Notes under the pieces: generated by a model | The model's input: only the letters and a program-made list of their open reading frames with translations | Database searches by the model: none | What the model was told of the DNA's origin: nothing | Part shown: one piece after another, positions 25,201-45,125 of the stretch | How positions within the stretch are numbered: the stretch's first letter is position 1 | How the letters are laid out: every line of letters starts with the position of its first letter | Program-made: the position numbers and the translations under genes | Assembly (NCBI RefSeq): GCF_019649055.1 | Contig: NW_026570245.1 | Span: 992,001-1,056,000, forward strand | Source: Paramacrobiotus metropolitanus | Taxonomy: Eukaryota; Tardigrada; Eutardigrada; Parachela; Macrobiotidae | Reading direction: 5' to 3' | DNA: 64,000 nucleotides

Positions 25201-25905
25201 TAAACTTTAAACTGAAAATTTTGCTGAGAAAAACCATTGCTGTGTTACGCCAATACGCACTGCGCTGCCAGTAGTCGTAACTGAAAACTGTCGTACTACT
25301 GTAAAATAAAATTTTCGTATCATGTCGGATGTCGAGCATTATTCAGTAGCCGAGTAAATTTCAAAAACAGGGCAAAAATTCCCTACCAGATTGGCATCTT
25401 CCGATGTCTGCTTGACCACAGTCAATTCAACGAATCCCTTCAGCACACTGTTAGTAAAATCCACTTCCAGCTTGAAGTGGATATGCTTCGTCGACCACCA
25501 ATCTGGTCGCGACAGCGTACTGCAGTCATCCGCAAAGCCCGCATCATTCCCGGTCAGCTCCTGGTTCGCCATGTCGTCTTCACCTTCACTGTCGTTCGTC
25601 CACGGTGCAACACTACCGCCTTCGTCGTCGGAATGCAGATCCGTAAGATACTTCGCTGCAGGATTACCTTCAGCGTGCCCACTGGCAGTCATATGTGCAG
25701 GCTGTGCAACTTGGCAGTCCGGTGGAGGCGCCTGATTAGATATTCCGTTACGGTTAGGCTGATAACATTGCGATCCAGCTGGTACCTGCCGCGCTGATGA
25801 GATAAATACACATGCAAGAAAATAGATAATGCTAATTAACAGCACGGAAAGTAATCTGGAAATGACTAATCCATCGGTTTTATATACTGCGTCTCCTTGC
25901 TGCAT
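22239..25905 (-). CDS. LTA4H: leukotriene A4 hydrolase-like M1 aminopeptidase with N-terminal membrane anchor
   Basis: Fourteen exons: 25387-25905, 24834-24988, 24657-24768, 24512-24580, 24259-24378, 24090-24194, 23882-24022, 23694-23788, 23519-23630, 23266-23410, 22874-23202, 22732-22814, 22445-22549, 22239-22365, giving 738 residues (human enzyme 611). The exopeptidase motif [10 protein letters not shown], zinc site HEIAHSW with downstream WLNEG, the Asp of [15 protein letters not shown], and [10 protein letters not shown] (Arg/Lys for the substrate carboxylate) are all present. The residue equal to human Tyr378 is Phe; Tyr383 is kept. The first exon adds about 125 residues: a hydrophobic stretch ([17 protein letters not shown]) near residue 20, then an acidic Ser/Asp/Glu-rich linker, so this may be a type II membrane form. 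An in-frame stop lies eight codons before the chosen ATG, but an acceptor-like CAG precedes it directly, so an upstream exon or a start at a later Met is possible. Confidence 0.9.
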
Positions 25906-26470
25906 CTGGACAGTACAGTAGAACGCAAATTATGGGAAGAAAAAGAATGCTCAACAAAATTTCACCCCGCTTCAAGCTGAACGTGAGCCAATACAATTGT
26001 GGATCAGTGGTATGACGTCTACAGTCAACATGACGTCAAAGAGTTTCGCATGCTCGCAAGTTGTTGATAAATGTTGTACATTTTGTACTATTTCTTTTGA
26101 AAGTTACATTAGATATTTATGTATAGCATAATAGGATCAGTAGCGGTGAATTAGTGAAGTCTTTGAGAGTCAATGTATTCGACGATGACGGAGTGAAACA
26201 TAAATGTTTATCAGTGGTTGTGATAAATGTCCGCACTCTGCAGTACGACTGCGTCCGCCCATTAACCTTGAAATTAAAAAACGCTGCGTCACACCAAAAA
26301 CTTTAAAATCAGCTGTTCGGTTACGTACTAGTACGTCGTACGGCTCTGCTTTTTCTTGAGTGACCGGTTTTCATAACTTTGCAATAGTTTCTTTAAAGTG
26401 CGTACATTTTTGAAAAGCGTCTTTTGGGACTTGTCTATCGGATTTCGGATTTTCTTACGGCAGTGGCACG
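25906..26470. other. divergent promoter region, LTA4H-like / P450 A
   Basis: Shared 565-bp upstream region of two divergently transcribed genes. No distinct motif is recognised. Confidence 0.4.
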
Positions 26471-29247
26471 ATGCTGCTGTATTTGGGAATCATCGCTGCT
26501 GGTCTTCTCGCCTACCTGTTGCGCAAGTGGTTCTACTGCATCTGGGCGCGCTATGTTGTTAAATCGATCCCCGGTGGTCCCTTTCCCTTGCCCATTGTGG
26601 GAAATATTCTCGAGATCGACGGCAAAGCACCGTTCGAGTCCATGGAAAAATGGGCCCATCAGTACGGGAAACTTTTCACGATGATGATGGGCAGCGAGGT
26701 GGTTTTGGCCATTGCGGATTTGGATCTGCTGAAGAAGGCTTTCAAGGATGATCGCTTTTCCGGCAGGCCGGAGAATTTCTTTTTTGATATCTGGAGAAGC
26801 ATGGGGTATCCCTTAGGTGAAACTTCCAGAGTATCCTGATTTCTGAAATATCATTTTCCATCAAAAATCTATCAGTCGGCTGTTGTAGGCTTCGCGGGGT
26901 TGGATGGCGATGTCTGGAAGGAACATCGTCGATTTTCCATCCATGCTCTAAAAGATTTTGGTTGGTGTTACTGTCAGATGTCTCTATCGTTGCTTATCCA
27001 CCTTTCTTTTTCCGGTTGCAAAATCATTATGTTTCCGTGTCTTTAAATTTTCTATTGATCTTTTACACTTTTTTCTATTCTTGCCGATTTGCTATTTGGG
27101 TGTTTGCTTTTGAGCAAAAGTATTTTTCAGGATTTGGAAAATCTGCAGCGGAAGAGCAGATCCAAAAGGAGGCTGGCGAACTATTGAAAACACTCTTGGA
27201 CAGCGGTGGGCAGCCGATGGATAATCATATACCCTTTTCAACAGCGAGTAAGCATAGACCATATTTTTCAGCTGTCAATAATCACTGTAAGAGTACACTG
27301 AGTAGTTGCGTACTATGATTCCAAAAAAAAGTTTATGATTGTATAATAACAGTTTGCAGGTTTTGTTTTTTACCTTTGCAATTTTGCACTGTGCAATTTT
27401 GCACGTGCAGATAATTTCAGTTTAACTGCACAGTTTAAATGGAAATTAACATTTTTATGGTCAATTATGGATGAATCATTTAGCCGTACCGTTTATATTG
27501 TGAATTGTAATGTATCATATAATTCTGACCACACGTACAAGTGTCGTTTCCTAGCCTCCAATGTGACAGCTATTATGATGTTCGGCACTTCCTTCAGTTC
27601 TCAAGACAGCCGCTTCAACTACTTCATCGAAGCGGAATCGCAAAACTTTAAAGACTTCGCCAATATGTCGGTACTGGACATGATCCCCTGGGCTGTTCAC
27701 ATTCCGCCCTTTCGCAGCTGGGTTAAGAATTTACGGAAACGCATCGAAAAACAGCTGGAACTGTTGCATGAACTAATATCCGAGCACAAGCAATATTTTG
27801 ACCCACAGAATCCTCGTGATTACATTGATGCATTCTTCAACGAAAAGGACAAATCTGCAACATTTACCGGTAATTACAATCGACACAATGCATTTAGTAG
27901 ATATTTATTGATTTGCGAATGAATTTTGCTGGGAATGAGGTGTGATTAATTTATTTTGCAGATGGTCAACTTTTAAGCAACGTACAAGATTTATTTTCTG
28001 GTAAGGCCAACATTTCCTTATGATTGTGTGAAGTGCTCATTGTATCGTTCGTTATCTTGTAGTATCGTGCTTCATCTGGCTTCTCTCATATTTTTTCTTG
28101 TCCGTTTGTGAATTTTCTGCAAATTTGAATAACACTCCAAGTTCCCAACCTAACTTGAATGCTTTTCAGCGTCGTTTGAAACTACTGCTACATTTCTGCG
28201 TTGGGCCATGCTGCTGATGATCCATCATCCAGAGGCGCAAAGAAAGGTCCAGGAGGAAATCGATCGGGTTATTGGACGCTCCGGCTTGATTAAATCAAAT
28301 GACCGCTCCCGGTTGCCGTATACAGAAGCCACTATATTAGAGATATTTCGGTTTGCCAATTACATCCCATTTCTTCTGCCTCATAAAACGTTGGAGGATG
28401 TGCAGTTTGAAGGCTATACAATCAGAAAAGGTTAGCTATGGACGTTACACTTCTAGTTTGATGGGTAATCGGCTACTCTGGAGATGTACGTAAACTTTAA
28501 ATGTTTCAGGTTGTGTTGTTTTGTTGTTCATTGTTTTCGGTACTTAATTTTTTGCTGGTGTAGTCTGCACATAATCTGTTGGGTACTTATGCGCTCAATG
28601 GTTATTCTGTCATAGACACTACCATAATGGGACTCGGCTGGGTCATTAATCGCGATCCCGCCTTGTGGAAAAATCCGGAGGCGTTCATTCCAGAGCGGTT
28701 TCTGGATGACAAGGGAAATGTCAACCAGTCTACGGCATCGAACGTGATGATCTTTTCTACCGGTAGGAGGAGTTGTGTCCTGTCGGCTGTCCGCACAATA
28801 ACAGAGATCACCTAACTGATTCTGAAGATTTGGTGCTGTTTTGATGTCTGAACTCGCATTCATGTGTAGCTGGGCGTTGGAGACATATTATTATGTATAG
28901 AAGCACAAAGAAATGAATGTTAGCAACAAGGTTTTAATACAATGGACAATGTATTTGTGTTGTTTCAGGGAAACGCGTGTGTCCAGGCGAACCGCTAGCT
29001 CGCATTGAAACACTGTTATTCTTCGGATCCATCTTGCAGAAATTCAACATTACCGGAGAAGGCAGTGCTAAACCGTCTTTGAGTCGCGTTGATGGCTTAA
29101 GTAAGTGCTTCGGTTCTAGTTGATCAGCTACCGTTCCTAAGTTTTGCCAGTACATATAAAAAATCGGAATACATTTAGACTGTAATCGTTATCGTTTTAG
29201 CTTTGACTCCGGAACCATACCTGATGCGAGCCATTCCACGAAAATAA
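26471..29247 (+). CDS. cytochrome P450 A, clan 2 (CYP2-like)
   Basis: Nine exons (26471-26816, 26889-26960, 27131-27247, 27555-27869, 27962-28000, 28170-28430, 28616-28762, 28969-29100, 29201-29247) give 491 residues; all eight introns are in phase 1. An N-terminal signal anchor (YLGIIAAGLLAYLLRKWFY) is followed by the proline hinge PGGPFPLPIVGN, the C-helix WKEHRRFS, the I-helix ASFETTATFLRW (Gly of the usual AGxET replaced by Ser), the K-helix EIFR (ExxR) and the haem loop FSTGKRVCPGE with the ligand Cys. It should be an ER monooxygenase; the substrate is unknown. It is paralogous to P450 B at 42.5 kb. Confidence 0.92.
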
Positions 29248-29970
29248 TTATGGTCAGTTTACAGAAACAGCGAAACCATAGTTTTTACCGGTTTTTTTAT
29301 TTATACCATTGCGCTTATCGAAAATTGACAAAGTGGAGTTGGTTTTGTCGTTTGTGATTGCGACGACCCGGTGCTGCTGATTTTTGGAATGTCAGAATGT
29401 TTTTCGTGAGCTCATCTTTCAGATATTTTTTTATTCCTAGACTTGATTGGAAGTTGAATAGTTTTTGTTATCGGCTTCTTTCAGCCTGTTCAAATACAAC
29501 AGAGTGCAAACGCGGGCAACACCACTAAACTACCATCGGCACTTAAACTTTCTAAGTAATTCTTTATCCTATTTTGGTCTTTGTCCCGAGAGCGGGTACT
29601 TAAAAATGTTTGTTATCCACAAATATACCTAATTCTGACCTTAACGGAATGAAAGACACACTGACACGTGTACCGGAAGATGCTGATAGAGTGCCAATGT
29701 GGGGAGTGCATAAGTGCCAAATATGCGAATCGGTTAACGAATACTATCGTAAATATTATTACTTATATATTAATCACTCTAGTTCTATTTAATCGCGTAA
29801 AATGCCAACAATCTCCGGCGCTATTCACAACTTTTACCAATAACAGGGCGAAATAAAAAAAAACAATCTCCAAGTGTGCAGTTTATTATTGCCGGTTTCG
29901 AAGATCACCAGTGAAGAATGATAGCATGCAGCACCGGACCAAATTACACACGGTATGAAAATACACTGGT
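29248..29970. other. convergent 3' intergenic stretch
   Basis: Between P450 A and SGK3. On the minus strand AATAAA (29882-29887 as tttatt on +) lies 84 bp past the SGK3 stop. The plus-strand open frames in 29.6-29.8 kb show no recognisable content. Confidence 0.5.
29882..29887 (-). terminator. candidate polyadenylation signal of SGK3
   Basis: AATAAA on the minus strand, 84 bp after the stop codon. Confidence 0.5.
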
Positions 29971-34001
<4,031 letters not shown>

Positions 34002-36384
34002 CGTGTCCAAGTGAGCAGACTTTTATGCCTTCAACGGAAAAGAAGACGGATAAATTAACATAAATCTGTATTTTAGTTTAGACGTATCTTACTGCATAAA
34101 CAAAGCGTTTTTTTCAGTGAGCAAATCACGTATGTCATGCGAATACCGTAATTAATATTAAATCGTTTTTAAACATCTAACAAATTTGGATTACACAAGC
34201 TGAAAAAACGCAGTAAACCTTTTAGAGAAAAACTAAATTCATCATTTAGCAGCAGCCAGTTAGCTGCTGTCCGTCAGCATTCACTTTTTATGACAAAAGC
34301 CGTAAAACATAAGTTTGAACCATAAAAACTTACTCTTTCCGGAGTTGCAATAGTCCCCTATATTATATATAGAATATACGTCTTACTGACGGCAGTTTCC
34401 AAAGCGAGACCAATGTCCAAATGCTATGCAAAACGCAGTTCTCTCCTTATCAGTTCTTCGGCAGCGGAAGGCACTCACAGTCACAACCGTAATTCTAAAC
34501 TTTGTGGAAGAGAAATCGTTAACTTCAGCACAATGAAACTGACGTAAGGAAAACAACACGCGTCTGCCATCATTTGGCCACTGGGTCGCGACTGCTGATG
34601 ACAACAAGGCAATCGCCGATAATCATGTTACATAAAATCAGCTGCCAGCTGCTGTAACGCGGCAGATATCGCGCCGTAGATAACCTGTGGTTAGTTACAT
34701 ATTTCGCGCAGATAGCCAATTGATAGAGGCATTCAATTTCATAATTAGCTTCAAGAAAAACTGATTATCAGGTAATTCACCTCAAAATCCAAAAGTACCA
34801 GTCGACAGATTAGCGAACTACGATAGTTTTCGGTATCAGTTCAACAGCGCGCCGAACCATTTGCCAAGTGCTGTTCTCTTCCGCTGTCCGAAGGTGCGCC
34901 GGTTGGGTGGATAAATCATCATAATAATAAACCTGACAAAGTGACCAGACTGACATTGAGTTCAGGAACAACCGGGTCACGTTACAGAAAAAATAATTCT
35001 TGTTACAGGTTGCAGAAATAATTCTATTTTTAGTCTATGAAGTGGTCATTACCAAACGAAATAATAATATTATTCTGCATTCCCGACTTTTACTTGTGTA
35101 CTTACTTATTTTACGGCGCAAATCGTACTTATTGCTACAATATTTCTGCTTTAAATGATTGTAAGATGTCACAATTGACAATTATTTCATTCGTAGAAAT
35201 ATTAAAAATATATTAGAAATGCTGGACGTTGTCGTTGTCAGTGTGTCACGTTGATCGTTTGCAGTTTCCTGATTTTTGACGTAATCATAAATTACGCACA
35301 AATTACGTTGAGCACCAAAGAACTATGCAGCGGTAGTGGGCATGTTGGCCGGACAGCTCAATCTTCGGAAGTGCCAACCGGCGCCGATCTTTCCCGTTCA
35401 CCCGTCCACGTTCCCCACGACCAAAAAAGTCCCGACAAATTTGAAAAAACTTTAAATAATGTTTGCTAGCAGAATTTTTGCACCAAAAGTTTTGAACTTT
35501 TTACTGCTTATTAATTGTAGTGCATTGTTCGGTAACTACTAACTACTTCGGTTGTTCCCAGGCCCTTCGCGAGACCCCTGTGCAATCCCTGTGCAATTTT
35601 TAAAAAAAAAACTTGTTTCCTAACCAAGAAACAAGTTGAACTGCAGATTTAAAAAATTCGCTGTATTTTTCGCGAATTTTTGTTTTGGTTTTAAGCTATT
35701 TTTTACCGAACTTCCGTGTCATCTCGCCCAAAGACGGGAACGAGACTTTCCCGACATTTGCGAAGGTTCCGTTCCTGACGATTCCCGCCCAACAGCGAGC
35801 TTTTCTGAGTCCTGATTATGTCGGGAGTCGGGACCACAATGTCATGCATAATGCAGTTGACCGTGAACGACAGCCACGGGAAACATACCCTACTGAGGCC
35901 TACTCGGGCAATATAAATTTTATAAAATAATAGTGCTGTATTTACCTGCTGGCTGCTTATACAGTGTGTACATAGTACATACCATACGGAAATCTTTCTC
36001 AACTACTCGTACGTTTGTTTGCAGCTGTGCAAAATATTGATAGTAGACTGTTGTTGAGAAATAATTACATTTATTGTTATTTTATGTTTAATGCTCTCCC
36101 TCGGAAACGATTTTACACCGTACAAAACCAATGCATTCGTCAGCCAGTATTTAATTCAATTTGATCGTAAGCTCACTCTTTGCTGCTGAGTGCCGATTTC
36201 TAATTTAACAAGACAGCAAAAACAAATGCAATTTTAAGTTCTGTACATTCCAAATTTCTCACTGACAGTGACAGGCGAACAATGATAACACGTTCACTAT
36301 AAGCAAAACAAGTACTTCGTAACAATTCAAACCAGCAGTAAAGCTCAACGGAAGATTGAGAAATTCGAGATTCAGATCAGAGTT
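34002..36384. other. 2.4-kb intergenic region, SGK3 to H2B
   Basis: Mostly AT-rich. Two GC-richer islands (about 35320-35430 and 35700-35900) contain short open frames without recognisable domains; they may be exons of an undetected gene or decayed mobile DNA. On the minus strand AATAAA at 36070-36075 may serve H2B. Confidence 0.35.
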
Positions 36385-36928
<544 letters not shown>

Positions 36929-37425
36929 TGTGATGGCGATTTACTAACCAGATTCAATCAAACACACAATCAAAAGCGAGCGAAAACAATGAATTACTTA
37001 TTAGAACTTTGCGTCGGTTTGACCAAAGTTAGAAAATGCTGTCTCCGAAATTCTCAACTGAAGATGTGGCGCACTAGCGGGAAGCCTTTATACCAAGGCC
37101 ATTACAATCACCAAACTGATAGCCACGCCTTTTAATCCTTGCGCAAATAGCCTTGGTTAGAAGTTCTTTGGCGTGGGCCAATCACTGCGTTCCCCGATCT
37201 CGTGACGTCACAGAGATATTCCGAAGTTAACGTCGCGTTTATTGGTCGGTTTTATCGAAAAGGCGGACTCACATTTTGGCGAACGGCTATAAAAACTTTA
37301 CCAACGCATCGTCGACTAGTTCATAAATTTCGTATTCGAACTTTACGTTGTTTCCAACTTTCCAAGTGCTAAGTGTTTGATACTTTTATCAGTTTTGTGA
37401 GTTATTTATCAGTGTTTAGTTCATC
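36929..37425. promoter_or_regulatory. shared divergent promoter of H2B and H2A.X
   Basis: TATA-like elements face both ways: TATAAA on the minus strand at 37087-37092 (H2B) and TATAAAA on the plus strand at 37288-37294 (H2A.X). CCAAT-like boxes occur near 37177 and, on the opposite strand, near 37240. This layout is typical of histone gene pairs. Confidence 0.65.
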
Positions 37426-38124
37426 ATGACTGGACGTGGTAAAGGAGGCAAAGTCAAGGGAAAGGCCAAGTCCCGATCCAGCCGCGCTGGACTGCAGTTC
37501 CCCGTGGGCCGTATCCATCGTATGTTGCGCAAGGGCAACTACGGCGAGCGCATCGGCGCTGGTGCTCCCGTTTACCTGGCCGCTGTCCTGGAGTATCTGG
37601 CTGCCGAAGTTCTGGAGTTGGCAGGCAATGCCGCGCGTGACAACAAGAAGACTCGCATCATTCCGCGTCATCTCCAGCTCGCCATCCGCAACGACGAAGA
37701 GGTAAAACCGTAAAAGCAACGCTTAGTTTTTGCTTTGCACTTTGCAGCTATGAAGATTGTTAAAGCTTCTTGATTTTAAAAATATTTTTCATTGTTTATA
37801 GCCGAAGCCATAGTAATTAACTCTAAATTAAGTATTAATATGTAACCGAATATTAAATATGAAAGTGAAAATGAATTTTCCAATTGTTTCATTCGTTTGG
37901 GCTTTGCTTTGTTTAAAGGTCTGTTTTTAACATTGCAGTTGAACAAGTTGCTGTCCGGAGTGACCATCGCCCAGGGAGGTGTCTTGCCCAACATCGCTCC
38001 GACGCTTTTGCCGAAGAAGACTGCTGGTGGTCCGCAGGAGACGCAGGCGGAAGCCAAGCCCAGACCAGCTGGAGGCAAGGCCAAGAAGCCAGTCGCTGCC
38101 GAAGGAGTCTCCCAGGAGGTTTGA
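37426..38124 (+). CDS. H2A.X: histone H2A.X-type with one intron
   Basis: Exons 37426-37701 and 37939-38124 give 153 residues. The fold is canonical H2A ([19 protein letters not shown], then [19 protein letters not shown] across the intron, LLPKK). The C-terminal tail is extended by about 25 residues rich in Ala/Lys/Gly and ends in SQEV, a match to the SQ(E/D)-hydrophobic motif of H2A.X, whose serine is phosphorylated by ATM/ATR-family kinases at DNA breaks. No separate H2A is present in the cluster, so this variant may double as a main H2A here. No histone 3' stem-loop is seen after the stop codon. Confidence 0.93.
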
Positions 38125-39508
38125 ATTTCATAACCGGAAGTTGTTAGTCGATCGATTGTTGTTTTCCGTTGAATGAATTATTGGCTTTGTTGATGTGCAT
38201 TGTACATACTAAATACGAATCTTGAGTGTAGAACTTCATTGTTTTTTTTGTGCGCTTCGGCGTCACAGTGTTCATTGTCAGCACTAACAGTTTTCAGTTT
38301 ACGGAGTTTGAATGTAAAACGCAATGAAATACCGCGGGAATGTGATATGCATTGGTTTATTGGTTCGCCGTAGGCCCGTAGTCCACCTGCAAGCCAAGAA
38401 AGCCGTAGAAAATGCAGTTTACGGCTTTATTTAACGCTAAACTTAGAAACTGAAATCGAATTAAATTTTAAAATTTAGGACAGTCATCTGAGTCATGAGT
38501 CATTCAGTCCACAATCAACGACATACCAAGACTAACCAGGTAACTTGTAGGTCAAAACAGTAAAACTAAACAGTACTACTAAAAGTAAACACTACCCCAA
38601 AGAACAGAAAACTGAGAAAAGATCGAAGAATTTTCATGAAAGCTTATTACAACTGAACGTTTTTACGTGCTTTACCGTTTAAATACTGCACAATGCACAT
38701 TTCTCTGCTGTTGTTGATAGCTGATACTGCTGCAAATATTCCGGTGGTACGTTTGCCATACTCTGCACTCTGTACAGGCATTATATTCTTCGGTTTATCC
38801 CTGGCGGAAGCCGGCATACCTGAGCTGGACTGAATCAACGCCCGGCGGAATGGACATTTAGGCCTTTTAGGGACACCCGTGTGATTGTTCATTCAAGAAG
38901 CTCATAGCGACCTTATTGCTGCAGAAAAAACATTTTGTGTTTGTCAGCACATCAAAAGGATACTGGAAGATACGTAACGACTATGTATGTCAACTAGAAA
39001 CAATTTTAAAATTGTAGGCTTCCGCTTATCTGTTATCACACCACATAACAGAAAGTTCAAAACCGATTCATCGATTTTCAGTGTTGAGACTGTTGACAGA
39101 TAACCACTCTTCCGGAAAATCTGCTTAGTGGTAAATTGGTAATTATTAAATTTGTGGCTTTATGGCTTGCCGGATGTGAACACCTGACAACTAGTAATTG
39201 TGAGCTGTTGCTTTTTTGTTTGCTAACAAGTTGAGAAATAAGGAGTACCGTACACTTACAGGTGATAAAACACCATTTCAATTTTTTTCCCTTTTATTGA
39301 TTCCACACATTTCACGGTTTAACTGATTTTGCTTCCATTCATCTTGCAAAAATTCAACGACAATAAACAATACACTAAATGATAACATTACGATCGACCG
39401 CAATCATAGGTGGGTAACTTGATCTGTACAAACTGCAAATACTACTGCACGTAAGACAATCAACAACTGCTGTGCAAATACAGTACAAATAAAGATCTAA
39501 GTATCTTA
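38125..39508. other. H2A.X to H4 intergenic region
   Basis: Convergent 3' ends of H2A.X and H4. AATAAA on the minus strand (39293-39298) may serve H4. One weak open frame is listed separately. Confidence 0.4.
38647..38892 (-). CDS. hypothetical 81-residue open frame
   Basis: An ATG-to-stop frame with a basic, Pro/Lys-containing start (GVPKRPKCPFRRAL). A donor-like CAG/GTATGCC and an acceptor-like TTTGCAG lie inside it, so a two-exon reading is also possible. I recognise no domain. It may be spurious. Confidence 0.2.
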   Translation of the reverse strand: MNNHTGVPKRPKCPFRRALIQSSSGMPASARDKPKNIMPVQSAEYGKRTTGIFAAVSAINNSREMCIVQYLNGKARKNVQL

Positions 39509-41886
<2,378 letters not shown>

Positions 41887-42521
41887 ACGGTTAAATGACG
41901 ATCGGTTGAAATTCCGCAATGTGTTGGCTTTAATCTTAGAAGTTGCTTGTACAGTTGTACTTACCGGAGCGCACTTGTAACAGATTCTAAGCTTCTAATG
42001 TTTTTGCCATGTCGTTTCTTTTTTGTGTGAATAGTAGCGTGTCTGACTGCAATCTTTATTATCGCTTTATCTTCTACAATAATTACGACCACTGGAAATA
42101 TTGTAAAACATGTCCCGTTGTTAATAAATGCATGGTTATCACTTATCAGACGGTCACTATGCAGTATGCACTGAAGATCAAACAAAACAGTACAGCTGAG
42201 ATAAAGAACCAAGTTTTGCATCTTACAGGGCGAATTTTGTGAAATTATTCTTGTGAACAGAAAAAACTATGTAACCTTGTTAAAACTGTTTATTAAAAAA
42301 AATTGAACAAAACGTTAGGTGATGACTGCCGCCGAGTCAGATTAACATGGTGATGTCGCCGCTCGCCCGCACCAGGGGCAGACAAGAAGGTTAGCCTTGA
42401 CTTAGCAAACTAGCAGCGATTAAAAGTCCAATTTTAAAAATAAGTTTAACAGATTCAACTTATGGCTTGGCACTTTAACAGTCGAGTGTTCTTATTGTGC
42501 GATCTTTTGAATTGCTAGGAC
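41887..42521. other. H3 to P450 B intergenic region
   Basis: H3 3' UTR with AATAAA at 42123, then the P450 B promoter. A GC-richer segment around 42320-42390 has no recognised content. Confidence 0.4.
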
Positions 42522-45125
42522 ATGGTGTTAGTGTTGATTGTTGCGCTGTGCGCCCTGTACCTCCTGCTTCGCACGTGGCTGTATGTCCTGTGGAGTCGTG
42601 GAGTGGGAGAACTTCCCAAAGGGCCCTGGCCAGTTCCCTTTCTCGGTGACGGCTTGAAGATCGACGGTGCAGCACCATTCCGCACGATGGAAAAATGGGT
42701 TAAAGAATATGGCAAAGTGTACACCTTGTTATTTGGCCACAAGCTTATTCTGGTCATAGCGGATATAAATGTATTGAAGAAAGCTTTTCGCGACGATAAG
42801 TTTGCTGGGAGACCACGTGATACCTGGGCGCTGGTTTGGGACGCTACCAAGCTGCCTTTAGGTGACTTACCTTAACGATGCTGTGCAAGTCTGGGATGGT
42901 TCTTATTACTGTTTGCGTTCAGGGCTTGCGGAGTCCGAGGGATCGGTATGGAAGGAGCATCGACGTTTCTCGTTGCATGCTTTACGTGATTTTGGTAAGA
43001 CCGTAAGACCACCTGTTGCGTTCTGCTCTACTGCTCCGCGGTTGTAATTCTCGTACTAAAAATCATAAAATAATTTCTCTATGTTAATTTTATTATTTTT
43101 ATGTTATTACCAGTTCTTATGCGCGTTATAGAATTGATTAATTCAACATTCTGACTGTTTGCAGGAATTAGAGAAAATTTGTAAGATTTAACTTAAAAAC
43201 GAAAAGTGAAAGTGTTAGAATTTGTTTGGAACGTCTCTGAAGCATCCGCATGTATCACAATGGCATTTTACAGGTTTTGGCAAAGAAAGTGGCGAGTTGT
43301 ACATACGACAGGAGACCACAAAAATGTTGAAAATTCTCGAATCAAGCAATGGGCAGCCTATGGATAACAGTCTACTTTTTGCAACCGCTGGTAATAACTG
43401 TTCGCAGATTTTCGCGCTTGAGTGCAGCGGTTGAATGCTTCTTATGCAGTATGCTCCTGTACGGATTATGGTAATATCGATCAGTATAGGCCTATAGGGA
43501 TTTGTTTATCATTTGGCATTTGTATTCGACAGCATCCAATGTAGCAGCCTACATGATGTTCAGCGACACTTTCAACTCGGAAGATCCGCGCTTCATCCAT
43601 TATCTGCAAGATGTGGCACGTAATTTCCGAGAAATGCCCAACGCGGGAATTTTGGAGATCTTTCCATCGTTGAAATTCGTGCCGCCGTTTTCCTTTACAA
43701 TTTCCAAATTTCAAGCTCGTGTCAAGCAGCAAGTCACAGTATTACAAGATCTTGTTGAGGAACATAAAAAATCTTTCGATCCGGACCATCTTCGCGATTA
43801 TATTGACGCTTTTCTCGCTCTACAACAGAAAAATTCACCGACATTCACGGGTTTGTGAGATCTCCGGTTAAACTGTACTTAAACTGTTGCGAAGATCATT
43901 TTTCGCTTTGCAGATGGTCAGTTGATTGCTGATTTGACAGATCTTTTTGCCGGTAAATGTTAGCTAAGCGAACAGCTATACTGGTTATGTTTAAAGAAGT
44001 GCTAAAATCGCCTTCACCGCATCTCTTACTGCAGCTTCTATCGAGACAACCGCTACATATCTACGTTGGGCGATTCTGTTTGTCATTGCGTATCCTGGAG
44101 TTCAACGGAAAATTCAAGCGGAAATTGATGATGCTGTCGGACGTTCCAAACAGATTGTGTACGCTGATCGCACTCGTCTCCCGTTTACGGAAGCCACTCT
44201 TCTCGAAGTATTTCGCTTTTCTAATTTCGGGCCGTTCCTGTTACCACACAGAGCGTTAGAAGATGCACAATTTGAAGGCTATGAAATTCCTAAAGGTGAA
44301 ATTGCAAGCATACCGTAGAATTGTTGAGCCTACTATATTCTAAAGATAACGTCAACGTTCTGCAGAACATGTGACAGATCGTAATTAAATTACTTTTCTA
44401 TATACAGGAACAACCGTGTTGGGACTTGTGTGGGCAATTAACCGTGACCCCGATTTATGGGGAAATCCGAGTGAATTCCAGCCTGAAAGATTTCTTGATG
44501 ATTCTGGCCAAATCGATCAGCAAGCAACCGGAAATGTTCTTGCATTTTCTGTTGGTTAGTGCATTACGTTTAGCCAAATCGGCAGCTAAACTATTTTCCG
44601 AATTTTGAGTTATTTTGCATAAGGGCCATAAGGCGATTCTTGTAATATTGATTATGGGATCGTTGGTTTTGATTACACATGAGTTCTGCATTCGAATTTT
44701 AGGAAAAAGATCTTGTCCTGGTGAGCCCTTAGCCAAAATGGATTTGCTGATCTTTTTCGCCTCGCTTCTGCAACATTTCACAATCCGAAATGAAACGGAC
44801 GAAGTGCCTTCGCTGGAACCAGTTAATGGTTTAGGTCAGTGCCGAACAGTTTATCGAAAATAATTGTGGAATCTGCCACCATTATCACATAAGGAAACTG
44901 GTGATTGTCACCGATGTTTGGTTACCTAGAGTAATCGCATTATACATATATTCTTCAGGTAAATGTAGAATATGTACACAGTACAGATAACTGGAAAGTT
45001 TTTTTTCGTGTTTACGGAATATCGATGCGCTTTGTAATATGTTAGTTAACCGAAAGTTGCTTTTAACTTTTTTTACAGTGTTGACGCCTCCACCATATCA
45101 GATGAGAGTATTCCTCCGGAAGTAA
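42522..45125 (+). CDS. cytochrome P450 B, clan 2 (paralogue of P450 A)
   Basis: Nine exons (42522-42861, 42923-42994, 43274-43390, 43533-43850, 43914-43952, 44035-44295, 44408-44554, 44703-44834, 45079-45125) give 490 residues. All introns are in phase 1, and exons 2, 3 and 5-9 have exactly the lengths found in P450 A. Features: signal anchor ([20 protein letters not shown]), [11 protein letters not shown] hinge, WKEHRRFS, I-helix [12 protein letters not shown], ExxR in LLEVFRFS, haem loop [12 protein letters not shown]. The two P450s are separated by SGK3 and the histone cluster. Substrate unknown. Confidence 0.92.
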
